A stretch of DNA of 64,000 nt. It comes from Lederbergia graminis. Lineage in GTDB: Bacteria > Bacillota > Bacilli > Bacillales > Bacillaceae_C. Positions 50,936-58,903 of this stretch are shown one piece after another; the stretch's first letter is position 1, and each line of letters begins with the position of its first letter. The stretch is from the NCBI RefSeq assembly GCF_042655485.1, contig NZ_JBHSMC010000011.1, forward strand, positions 124,001 to 188,000, given 5' to 3'. A model generated the notes under the pieces. It was not told where the DNA came from. It worked only from the letters and a program-made list of their open reading frames with translations, and did no database searches. A program made the position numbers and the translations under genes.

Positions 50936-53680
50936 TTAATTCTTAACCGATTCTTTCCTTGTCGTTTGCATTTGAAAGGAGTATCTCCCCGAGCTTAGAC
51001 TTATCATTAGCTCATTTTCTTTCCTACTGAATGTACATTCACTATTCTCAACGGACTCACCCTGATTCCAAATATATCGTCCTTCATTTCGTTCGAAGAT
51101 ACATGCGATGTCATGCCCTTTATCTTTTAATGGTAAATAAATCTCCGCTCGACAGTTCGCAGGAATGACTACTTCCACTTCACTTTCTCCATTCTCTTTT
51201 CTAGACCAGTGGATTGCATATGTACCTCTAATTGTATGAATGGACGCTGTTGCATAAGCCAACTTTTTTACAGAGAATGGATTGAAAACGACCTGGCTAA
51301 ACGCGATGGCATCAGGATGAGGTGCGATACCAGCAATATATTTGTAAAACCAGGCACTAACACTCCCAAACATTGGGTGGTTATGAGATCCTTCTCCTTC
51401 CCAAGTTTCCCATAACGTTGTAGCACCATTTTCAAGCATATATCCATAGCTTGGATAATCTCTTTTTAACATCATATTGAAAGCTGTGTCTGTCTCCCCT
51501 TTTTCACTCAATACATCAAACAGATAAGCAGTTCCAAATATTCCAGTATCCAAGTGTTCATTCAGTTCATGTTTATAGTGGTGCAATACATGTTTCCACA
51601 CTTGATCAACGGAATCTTCCGGAACACAGTCCAACACGAATGGAAAAATATCTGCACTTTGTTTGCCAATCGAATAGCAACTTCGCTTTTCATCAAAAAA
51701 TTCTTCATGAAATGCTCGGCATATATTTTGATACAAATCAGCGAAATGGTTACCATCCTCTTTATTTCCAAGTACATGAGCGATTTTTTCCATCATCTTT
51801 GTGGTGAAAGCATAAAAGAAATTGTTTACCAATGTAGGTGGAAGTTCCATTTGTCCAGGTACACACCAGTCGCCAAGGAACCAGCTATCCGGCTCTTCAT
51901 ATCGGACTAAATATCCACCTTCATTACGTGTTCCTAAATACTCCATCCAATTTTTCATGCCTTCATAATGCTCGCTTAATATTCTTTTATCCCCATAGTG
52001 GCGGTACATCAGCCATGGCATAATGACATAGGCACTTCCCCAACCTACGCCTCCTCCACCACCATTGAATGGAGCAGTATGTGGAACGAAGCCTGTCTGA
52101 CGGTTTTGTGAGTCACTTATATCACCAATCCATTTCGTATAGAAAGATGCCATATCGAAGTTAAACATTGCTGCCTCCGCAGTCAAATGACCGTCTCCCG
52201 TATATCCAAGCCGCTCGCGGTGCGGACAATCACTTGGCACACCTCCATGCAAATTCGTGAGCTGGGACCAACGGTAAGCGGTTTGTATTTGATTTAAAAG
52301 TGGCTCAGAACAGGAAAATTCTCCGGTTGAAGGGACAGCAGCATGAACAACAACTCCGATTAGATCTGTTAACTTAAGAATTCCTGAATAGCCACTCACT
52401 TCTACGTAACGAAAGCCATGCCAAGTAAACCTTGGTTCATATTCTTCGATACCATCGCCTTTTAGAATATACACATCCTGCTGTACCTGCTCATCTCCCC
52501 CACTACTCGTAAAATCGAGTTCACCACCCTCTTTCACTTCCTCCGCAAAGCGCAATGTCACCCGCTCTCCCGCTTCACCTTGCATCCGAATTCGAACCCA
52601 ACCAGATATATTCTGACCGAAGTCAAATACGTATTGACCTGGTTTCACCTCTGTTCTAGAAACAGGGGCAATCGTGTCGATGATTTTATCTGGAGGAGAT
52701 AATTGTGATGTTAATTTACCAGTCGGTATACGAACTAATTGTGCCAAATCCCAAACGGAATCATCATACCCTCTTTTTGCCCAACCAGGTAATTCGAGAC
52801 GGGCATCATACACTTCTCCATAAAAAACGTTATTAAACACGATGGGGCCACTAGTAGTTTTCCAACTCTCATCACTGATGATGATCTCCCTGCTACCGTC
52901 TTCATATAAAATGGCTAACTGCAAGATGAGCTTCGGTGCACCATAGCTCATTTTCCCTTCTACTATTCTTTCCGTCTGCTTGTAAAAGCCATTGCCAAGC
53001 ATGATGCCAATTACATTCTCTCCTTGTAAAAGCTGCTCTTTGACATCATATTGAAGATAGTTAATCCTCTTCGTCGTTTGATCATCAAAGGGATAGAGTA
53101 AGCCTTCAATTTGGCGATCGTCATAATCCGTCCAATTCGGAACGAGGACATGGTCGCCCATTTTACTACCATTCATGTAAAATTCGAAGTATCCTAAGCC
53201 AGTTACAAAGGTGGTAGCATGCTTTACTTTCTTATTAATTTGAAAAGCTTTGCGAAATAACGGACTAGCAATTTCTTCTTTCGCTCCAATCCAGCAAGCA
53301 GTCCACTCTTCTTCTGTTAAAATACCAGTTTCAAAAAATGCAACGGACTCAGCACCCCAGCTCTCATCGGCTTGATTCCAACATCGGACAGTCCAATAAT
53401 AACGTCTTCCACTTACGAGAGGTGCTCCTTCGTATTCAATGTGCAGTGTATCTGCTGATATTACTTTGCCAGAATCCCACTGTTGTCCAATCCCTGCCAA
53501 GACACTCACTTCATCATCTGCAACAATAATTTGATATGCTGTTTGAAATTGATTCCGTGCAGGTGCAAACTCCCAGCTAAATCGAGGATTTGGTATATTT
53601 ATTCCAATCGGATTCTCCACATACTCGACTCGTAAACGCACTGGTTGTAGCCTATTATTTTCAGTATTTATATTCTTCAT
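50936..53680 (-). CDS. Alpha-L-rhamnosidase, GH78
   Basis: A 914-residue GH78 enzyme. The N-terminal LRVEYVENPIGINIPNPRFS begins the first beta domain. WTACWIGAKEEIASPLFRKA leads the carbohydrate-binding domain. SDCPHRERLGYTGDGHLTAE near 500, with the acidic catalytic surroundings, is the family signature of the (alpha/alpha)6 barrel, and TLWETWEGEGSHNHPMFGS near 750 gives the conserved Glu region. It releases terminal L-rhamnose. No signal peptide, so it acts on imported oligosaccharides. It follows the solute-binding protein gene but is separated by a terminator. Confidence 0.93.
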   Translation of the reverse strand: MKNINTENNRLQPVRLRVEYVENPIGINIPNPRFSWEFAPARNQFQTAYQIIVADDEVSVLAGIGQQWDSGKVISADTLHIEYEGAPLVSGRRYYWTVRCWNQADESWGAESVAFFETGILTEEEWTACWIGAKEEIASPLFRKAFQINKKVKHATTFVTGLGYFEFYMNGSKMGDHVLVPNWTDYDDRQIEGLLYPFDDQTTKRINYLQYDVKEQLLQGENVIGIMLGNGFYKQTERIVEGKMSYGAPKLILQLAILYEDGSREIIISDESWKTTSGPIVFNNVFYGEVYDARLELPGWAKRGYDDSVWDLAQLVRIPTGKLTSQLSPPDKIIDTIAPVSRTEVKPGQYVFDFGQNISGWVRIRMQGEAGERVTLRFAEEVKEGGELDFTSSGGDEQVQQDVYILKGDGIEEYEPRFTWHGFRYVEVSGYSGILKLTDLIGVVVHAAVPSTGEFSCSEPLLNQIQTAYRWSQLTNLHGGVPSDCPHRERLGYTGDGHLTAEAAMFNFDMASFYTKWIGDISDSQNRQTGFVPHTAPFNGGGGGVGWGSAYVIMPWLMYRHYGDKRILSEHYEGMKNWMEYLGTRNEGGYLVRYEEPDSWFLGDWCVPGQMELPPTLVNNFFYAFTTKMMEKIAHVLGNKEDGNHFADLYQNICRAFHEEFFDEKRSCYSIGKQSADIFPFVLDCVPEDSVDQVWKHVLHHYKHELNEHLDTGIFGTAYLFDVLSEKGETDTAFNMMLKRDYPSYGYMLENGATTLWETWEGEGSHNHPMFGSVSAWFYKYIAGIAPHPDAIAFSQVVFNPFSVKKLAYATASIHTIRGTYAIHWSRKENGESEVEVVIPANCRAEIYLPLKDKGHDIACIFERNEGRYIWNQGESVENSECTFSRKENELMISLSSGRYSFQMQTTRKESVKN

Positions 53681-53725
53681 CACCATCCACCACCTTATCA
53701 ACTTTTAAATAAAGATAGAATAAAA

Positions 53726-53765
53726 AGCCAAACTATCGCTTGATTAATTTCAAGCTAGTTCGGCT
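53726..53765 (-). terminator. Terminator between the solute-binding protein and GH78 genes
   Basis: AGCCAAACTATCGCTTGA and TCAAGCTAGTTCGGCT pair with few mismatches, followed on the minus strand by TTTTTATTCTAT. Read-through or a weak promoter must supply GH78 transcription. Confidence 0.75.
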
Positions 53766-53772
53766 CCTTATC

Positions 53773-55389
53773 TTATTTCGACGTCACTCTTTTTGCAGCT
53801 TCATTATAGATTTCTAACACTCTATCGATATTACCCATTTTCTTAATGTCTCCGGTAAATTTATTCCAATCACTGAAGCTTTCTTTACCAGTAACAAAAT
53901 TAGACTCCATTTCCATTACAAATGTTTGTACTGGATTCATGATTTCTGAAATCTCTTGGCTTTCAGCTTGTGTAAATTGAATTGCTGGAGCTTCATACCA
54001 AGAAGGAACATATGGATTATCAGGCATTGGCAATTCTCTCAAGAACTCATTTTTCTCAATTGGTACTTCTTCATATTTTCCATCAAAATACGTATAGTCT
54101 GTTGCAGCAAAATCAACGAATGCTTTTGAATCAGATGAAATCTGTAGACCTGGGCGATGTTTCGCACTTGCTCTCATCCCATATTTATCACCAAGCGCCC
54201 AAGGATCATCTGCTTTATGGAACTCCTCTGTAAATGTTGGGTTTCCATCTTCATCAAGAGTATATGTTACACCTTCAATTCCCCACGTAATGAGTCTCAT
54301 CACTTCAGGATCATATTGTAAATCAACAAATTTTACTAGCTCTTCTGGATTTTTTGTTTTTGCATTGATGACATATGTTCCCCAACCTAAGTCAGGTGTG
54401 TTTCCATTTGTGGCGTTCTGATATGCTGTTCCATATTTCGGATTATCCGGATAGAAAGAGACAGCAAAGATTTTTCCATCATTCGCAAGTCGTGTGTAAG
54501 CACCTGGAGATGTAAACCACTGTGCTAGCCACATGAAGTTACTTTCATTTAATGCTTTTTGTTGCAACGTATCATCCGTATCTGTCATATATTCAGGGTC
54601 TAATAGTTTCTCTTCATATAGTTTATTTGCAAATTGCAACGCTTCTTTATATCCATCTTCAAAAATACCGTATACAAACTCTTCCCCATTCCAGAAAACA
54701 TCCGCCATTACGTGATTCGCATGGAATAGTGATCTTAAATCATTCCATCTTGTATTAATTGGATATTTATCTGGATAAAGCTCTTTTAACTTTTTAGCTG
54801 CATCATATACATCATCTAATGTTTCTGGGATTTTAATATTATGTTTTTGGAATAAGTCATAGCGATAGGCAGATGTATTTTGCAGTAACAACCCTTTATC
54901 CTCTTCAAATCTCGGAGTAGAGGTTTCTTTGAAATAGTACATCTTTCCATCTGCATCTGTTACTCGTTCCATCCCATCTCTAACTTTACTAAGATAGGCC
55001 ATATAGTTTGGCATGTGCTCCTTATATTGACTCAACTCAAGTATTTGACCATGCTTCGCCATATCAGTCGTGTCGTAGAATAATGGTGTCATTAGAAAGT
55101 CTGTTAGTTCATTACTAGCGATGTCGAGTTGAACCTTTTGATCATAGTCGGATGAAGGGATATAATTCCATTTGATATTTAGCTTTTTCCCCATCTTCTC
55201 TTCCATCAATTTTACCCATTCTTTGTGCACTTGACTTTTCGTATTGTCGACACCGTCGGATGAAAGTGTCACACTAAAACTTAACGTATTCGGATCGCTA
55301 CTAGCTTCATCTTTTTTACAGCCTGCTAGAATGACTGCTAACATAAAGATAGCTAGCATAATACTTAGTGCTCTCGCTTTCTTGTTCAT
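53773..55389 (-). CDS. ABC sugar importer, solute-binding lipoprotein (LplA-like)
   Basis: A 538-residue family 1 solute-binding lipoprotein. The signal peptide ends in LAGC with Cys24. The mature domain shows KLNIKWNYIPSSDYDQKVQL and later TLDDVYDAAKKLKELYPDKY, as in the long Lpl/YtcQ-like proteins that bind complex oligosaccharides. The frame opens further upstream, but the ATG at 55389 has GGGGGA at the right distance and starts the signal peptide. Together with the two permeases it forms the importer; a roughly 176-bp inverted-repeat element separates it from them. Confidence 0.93.
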   Translation of the reverse strand: MNKKARALSIMLAIFMLAVILAGCKKDEASSDPNTLSFSVTLSSDGVDNTKSQVHKEWVKLMEEKMGKKLNIKWNYIPSSDYDQKVQLDIASNELTDFLMTPLFYDTTDMAKHGQILELSQYKEHMPNYMAYLSKVRDGMERVTDADGKMYYFKETSTPRFEEDKGLLLQNTSAYRYDLFQKHNIKIPETLDDVYDAAKKLKELYPDKYPINTRWNDLRSLFHANHVMADVFWNGEEFVYGIFEDGYKEALQFANKLYEEKLLDPEYMTDTDDTLQQKALNESNFMWLAQWFTSPGAYTRLANDGKIFAVSFYPDNPKYGTAYQNATNGNTPDLGWGTYVINAKTKNPEELVKFVDLQYDPEVMRLITWGIEGVTYTLDEDGNPTFTEEFHKADDPWALGDKYGMRASAKHRPGLQISSDSKAFVDFAATDYTYFDGKYEEVPIEKNEFLRELPMPDNPYVPSWYEAPAIQFTQAESQEISEIMNPVQTFVMEMESNFVTGKESFSDWNKFTGDIKKMGNIDRVLEIYNEAAKRVTSK

Positions 55390-55577
55390 TCTACATCCCC
55401 CATAAATTTTTATTTTTGTATAAAATGATGTGAAAGAAATCGTATAGAGCATGTGCACTTTCATCTTTTATGTTCATTGATCCCTTTACATCACTTATAA
55501 CCTACTCACTATTGGATAGATTACTATGTTCGTGAAGTTGTAAAGTACATCTTAACAGCTAGCCAAGTTTCCTAACT

Positions 55578-55753
55578 GAGGCTGGGACAAAGAAATAATG
55601 TGAACCATAACTTAAATATTAATCAAATAGTTCGTTCTAGGTAAATCCGAACAATGGCAATAAAACGATACCGCTTCGGAAATACACTACGCTGAAAACT
55701 TTAAACTCATTTAGCTGATATAAAACTAGTTCAGGTTGTATTGTCCCAACCTC
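55578..55753. mobile_element. Inverted-repeat element (type F) inside the ABC operon
   Basis: The ends GAGGCTGGGACAA and TTGTCCCAACCTC match at 12 of 13 positions. Inside lies a 22-bp stretch nearly identical to the right end of element D (CCGCTTCGGAAATACACT). No coding frame and no clear target duplication. It may be a composite or decayed non-autonomous element. Confidence 0.72.
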
Positions 55754-55771
55754 CTGGAAACTACGAAACTA

Positions 55772-56668
55772 TCAACCTTTAATTGATCCAACAAACATAC
55801 CTTTTGTAAAATACTTTTGGAAGAATGGATAAATACACATAATCGGGAACATCGTAACGATGATGACTGCCATTCGAATGGCCTGCGGATCCAAAGTAGA
55901 CTCTGGTGAGTTTACGGCAACATTACCAGCACCTACTCTCCCTTGAATCGCATTCGTATCTAGTGCAAATAAATAGTTTCTTAAAACCATCTGCAACGGA
56001 TACTTATTTTGATCTTGGAGGTAAATTAACGCTTCAAACCATGAGTTCCAACTACCTACAATTCCGAATAAAGCAAATGTAGCAAGCAACGGCTTCGATA
56101 ATGGTAAAATGACTTTCCATAATATCATTACTTCGTTTGCTCCATCTATTCTGGCGGCATCCTTTAATTCAAGCGGGATGTTCGCAAAGAAGGTTCTAAA
56201 TAGAAATACATTGTATGCTCCTACTGCACCTGGCAAAATCATAACCCAAAGCGTATCGATCAACCCTAAGTTACGGATAAGTAAATACGTTGGAATTAAT
56301 CCGCCACTAAAAAACATCGTAATCGTAAGGAAAATAGTAAGAAATTTTTTCCCTATAAAGCCATCCACCGTGAGTGGATATGCCATTAATGACGTAAATA
56401 GGAGCATAATCCCCGTAGAACCAAGGGCATAAATTATAGAGTTCAAATATCCCTTATAAATATAGGAATCTTTTAATAAATACTTATAGTTATCGATGGT
56501 AAGTCCCTTTGGCCAAAGGTAAACATCCCCCATTGATACGTGACGATGGCTACTTAAGGAAATAGCAACGATATTGATAATTGGATATAGTACGACGATT
56601 AATAAAACAATCATAAACATGATGTTAAACGCGTCAAATGTACGAGATCCTAAGCTTTCATTCCTCAT
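55772..56668 (-). CDS. Carbohydrate ABC importer permease (LplC-like)
   Basis: A 298-residue permease with six helices. The cytoplasmic EAA loop is ELKDAARIDGANEVMILWKV, followed by ILPLSKPLLATFALFGIVGS. Residue order and length match MalG/LplC-type permeases. It pairs with the LplB-like gene 13 bp upstream. No ATPase gene is present in the cluster; in Bacillus the shared ATPase MsmX serves several importers of this kind (established knowledge, not seen here). AAAGGAGG precedes the ATG. Confidence 0.94.
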   Translation of the reverse strand: MRNESLGSRTFDAFNIMFMIVLLIVVLYPIINIVAISLSSHRHVSMGDVYLWPKGLTIDNYKYLLKDSYIYKGYLNSIIYALGSTGIMLLFTSLMAYPLTVDGFIGKKFLTIFLTITMFFSGGLIPTYLLIRNLGLIDTLWVMILPGAVGAYNVFLFRTFFANIPLELKDAARIDGANEVMILWKVILPLSKPLLATFALFGIVGSWNSWFEALIYLQDQNKYPLQMVLRNYLFALDTNAIQGRVGAGNVAVNSPESTLDPQAIRMAVIIVTMFPIMCIYPFFQKYFTKGMFVGSIKG

Positions 56669-56681
56669 TCTTCTCCCTCCT

Positions 56682-57638
56682 TTAGAACAAGCTCGTTTCC
56701 GATACTTTGCGGCTTACCCAGTTTGTAATATACAAAATAATGAAGGAGACGACTGACATGAATAAACCAACTGCAGTAGTATAAGCATATTGGGCACCTA
56801 GAATCCCTTGCCTATATACATAAGATCCTATTACGTCTGCTACTTCATATGTTTGAGGGTTGTATAATAAAATAACCTTCTGGAAATCTGTCCCTAATAT
56901 TCCACCCATCGCAAAAATAAGCAATATGATGGTTGTAGGGCGAATCGATGGCCATGTAATGTGCACTACTTTTTTCCATCTACCAGCACCGTCAATATCG
57001 GCTACATCATAAAGGGTAGTGTCAATTCCACTCATGGCAGCAAGGTAGATAATACATCCAAACCCAACACCTTGCCATATCCCGGATGATATGAAAATAG
57101 TTCGGAACCAATCAGATTCAAGTAAGAACAGAATCGGTTCTATCCCAAAGAGTCCGGTTATTTTATTTATAAGTCCTTCTCTAGCTGTATACATGGTGAT
57201 TAATCCTGCAACGATGACGACTGAGATGAAATGGGGCATATATGAAACTGTTTGGACAATCCTCTTAAACGTTTTGTTCCTCAGTTCATTAAATAAAAGC
57301 GCGAGTATGATAGGGGCTGGAAACGCCCATAGAAGTGAATACAATCCTAGAAGTAGTGTGTTTTTGAGTACCCTTAAAGCCATTGGATCGTTAAAAAATG
57401 TATTAAAATATTTCAATCCAACCCATTCACTATCCCAAATACCTTGTACAGCACTAAAGTCTTTAAAAGCTATTAAAATTCCGTACATTGGGAAGTAATT
57501 AAAGATTAATACAGTGAGAAAACCTGGTAGAACCATCAAATATAAATAACGATGTGCCCACATTTTTGCTAAAATACGGCGCTTCGGCTTTTTCACCGTT
57601 ACGATGGGTACATGATTACTTGTTTGAGTTTCCTGCAA
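56682..57638 (-). CDS. Carbohydrate ABC importer permease (LplB-like)
   Basis: A 318-residue permease with six helices. WAHRYLYLMVLPGFLTVLIF leads into helix 1, and DTTLYDVADIDGAGRWKKVV is the EAA loop with the conserved GA. It matches the LplB/YtcP class. AGGAGG lies 8 bases before the TTG at 57638, preferred over the overlapping GTG at 57647. It is the first gene of the importer operon, behind a strong promoter about 360 bp upstream. Confidence 0.93.
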   Translation of the reverse strand: MQETQTSNHVPIVTVKKPKRRILAKMWAHRYLYLMVLPGFLTVLIFNYFPMYGILIAFKDFSAVQGIWDSEWVGLKYFNTFFNDPMALRVLKNTLLLGLYSLLWAFPAPIILALLFNELRNKTFKRIVQTVSYMPHFISVVIVAGLITMYTAREGLINKITGLFGIEPILFLLESDWFRTIFISSGIWQGVGFGCIIYLAAMSGIDTTLYDVADIDGAGRWKKVVHITWPSIRPTTIILLIFAMGGILGTDFQKVILLYNPQTYEVADVIGSYVYRQGILGAQYAYTTAVGLFMSVVSFIILYITNWVSRKVSETSLF

Positions 57639-57883
57639 TAGGAACACCTCCTACTTAATTATGGAATCTTCTTTTGTTTATTTTTTAGGTTCGTTACTCG
57701 TTTTAGAGAACGAACGACAATCGTAAGCTTGATATAGTACAAAATATCTTCCAAGCCACCTCCCTGTTGAAGTCATAGTAGACTGACGTAGTGTTCCTCT
57801 CTATGCTAATAGAATCGTTGTTGTTAAAATTCCATTCATCATCCGCTTTATAAACTAGTTCACAATACTAACTAATTCGACAA

Positions 57884-57897
57884 ATTAAGCGCTTACA
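57884..57897 (-). promoter_or_regulatory. cre-like site in the long leader of the ABC operon
   Basis: On the minus strand TGTAAGCGCTTAAT matches the CcpA consensus at 12 of 14 positions, with the CG core and flanking A/T intact. It lies about 110 bp downstream of the predicted transcription start, where a bound repressor could block elongation. Confidence 0.6.
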
Positions 57898-58011
57898 ATA
57901 TTGCTGTGTTACTCCAATTTCCGAATATGATCTTCCATTCTTCTGAACTAGTAAATATGTACGTATACTCTTTTTCCATGAAACTTATTCAATATCTTCC
58001 AATATAAGGAG

Positions 58012-58040
58012 ATTATATTATACATATATTATACTGTCAA
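58012..58040 (-). promoter_or_regulatory. Consensus sigma-A promoter of the ABC importer operon
   Basis: TTGACA (58040-58035), a 17-base spacer, and TATAAT (58017-58012): a full consensus match. The spacer contains AGTATAATA, also found in the palindrome at 62907 next to the GntR-LacI gene, so it may be its operator. The rest of the 57639-58189 gap is AT-rich with no gene. Confidence 0.8.
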
Positions 58041-58128
58041 TAATCTTTAATATAACTTTTCACTCATTATTTATTATTCATATATTTAATATACTTTAAT
58101 ATATTTTTATATTTTACCTCTTACTACA

Positions 58129-58166
58129 CTGTCTCCATGATAGAATTTCTCACACCATGGAGACAG
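58129..58166. other. Inverted repeat past the SGNH gene
   Basis: CTGTCTCCATG and CATGGAGACAG form a perfect 11-bp stem with a 16-base loop. It ends 24 bp from the SGNH stop. No T run follows on the minus strand, so it may be a weak terminator. Confidence 0.55.
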
Positions 58167-58189
58167 ATTGTCCAACAACAGCCGAAGTA

Positions 58190-58849
58190 TTATCCGTTTC
58201 TGGACCAATCATATCCAACAGCGTTTAAAAATGCTCTTGCAATGACCATATGTCCTGCCATGTTAGGGTGAACTCGGTCACCTGCGAATGTTCCTGAATA
58301 ATAGTAATCTAGCATCTTATTAAACTCTGCTTGAATATCAACGAATACGGCACCTACTTGTTCCGCTACCCGTTTAACCGCCATGCCATACTCATCCATC
58401 TGTTTCCTCATCGCATCTTCTGGATTCGCTTCGATTAAAAACGGTGTCATCAGAACAAGCCCCTTCAAACTAGGCTGCACTTGTTCTACTAATTGAAGGA
58501 GTGTACTTTCATATTCCTCCAAGCTAATATGCGACTCTTTAATTTTTGGTTCATCAAAATGACGCCACACATCATTAATCCCAATCATGATCGAAAGCCA
58601 ATCCGGTTTAAGATCTATTACATCAGTCTTCCAGCGATTACTTAAATCGCGAACGGTATTCCCACCAATCCCCATATTAATCGTACGTATTTGTAATTCC
58701 GGATAGGCCGTTTCTAGTAATGCATCTACTAAAGATACATAGCCCTTCCCGACACCTTCAAATATACCTTCACCATATGGATGCTTTCTCCCACAATCTG
58801 TAATCGAATCCCCAATCATTACTAGCTTGCTTCCCGTTTCTAATTTCAT
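58190..58849 (-). CDS. SGNH/GDSL hydrolase, probable carbohydrate esterase
   Basis: A 219-residue SGNH hydrolase. GSKLVMIGDSITDCGRKHPYG carries block I with the nucleophile Ser, NMGIGGNTVRDL block II (Gly), MIGINDVWRHFDEP block III (Asn), and DRVHPNMAGH block V (Asp-x-x-His). Length and features fit rhamnogalacturonan or xylan acetylesterases. It has no signal peptide, which suits deacetylation of imported oligosaccharides. Tandem ATGs lie behind AAAGGGG. It is 54 bp downstream of the second GH38-like gene, probably in the same operon. Confidence 0.88.
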   Translation of the reverse strand: MKLETGSKLVMIGDSITDCGRKHPYGEGIFEGVGKGYVSLVDALLETAYPELQIRTINMGIGGNTVRDLSNRWKTDVIDLKPDWLSIMIGINDVWRHFDEPKIKESHISLEEYESTLLQLVEQVQPSLKGLVLMTPFLIEANPEDAMRKQMDEYGMAVKRVAEQVGAVFVDIQAEFNKMLDYYYSGTFAGDRVHPNMAGHMVIARAFLNAVGYDWSRNG

Positions 58850-58903
58850 CATCAATACCCCTTTTCTATTATAAAAATTTGTTTTCAACGATTTTCATCT
58901 TGC

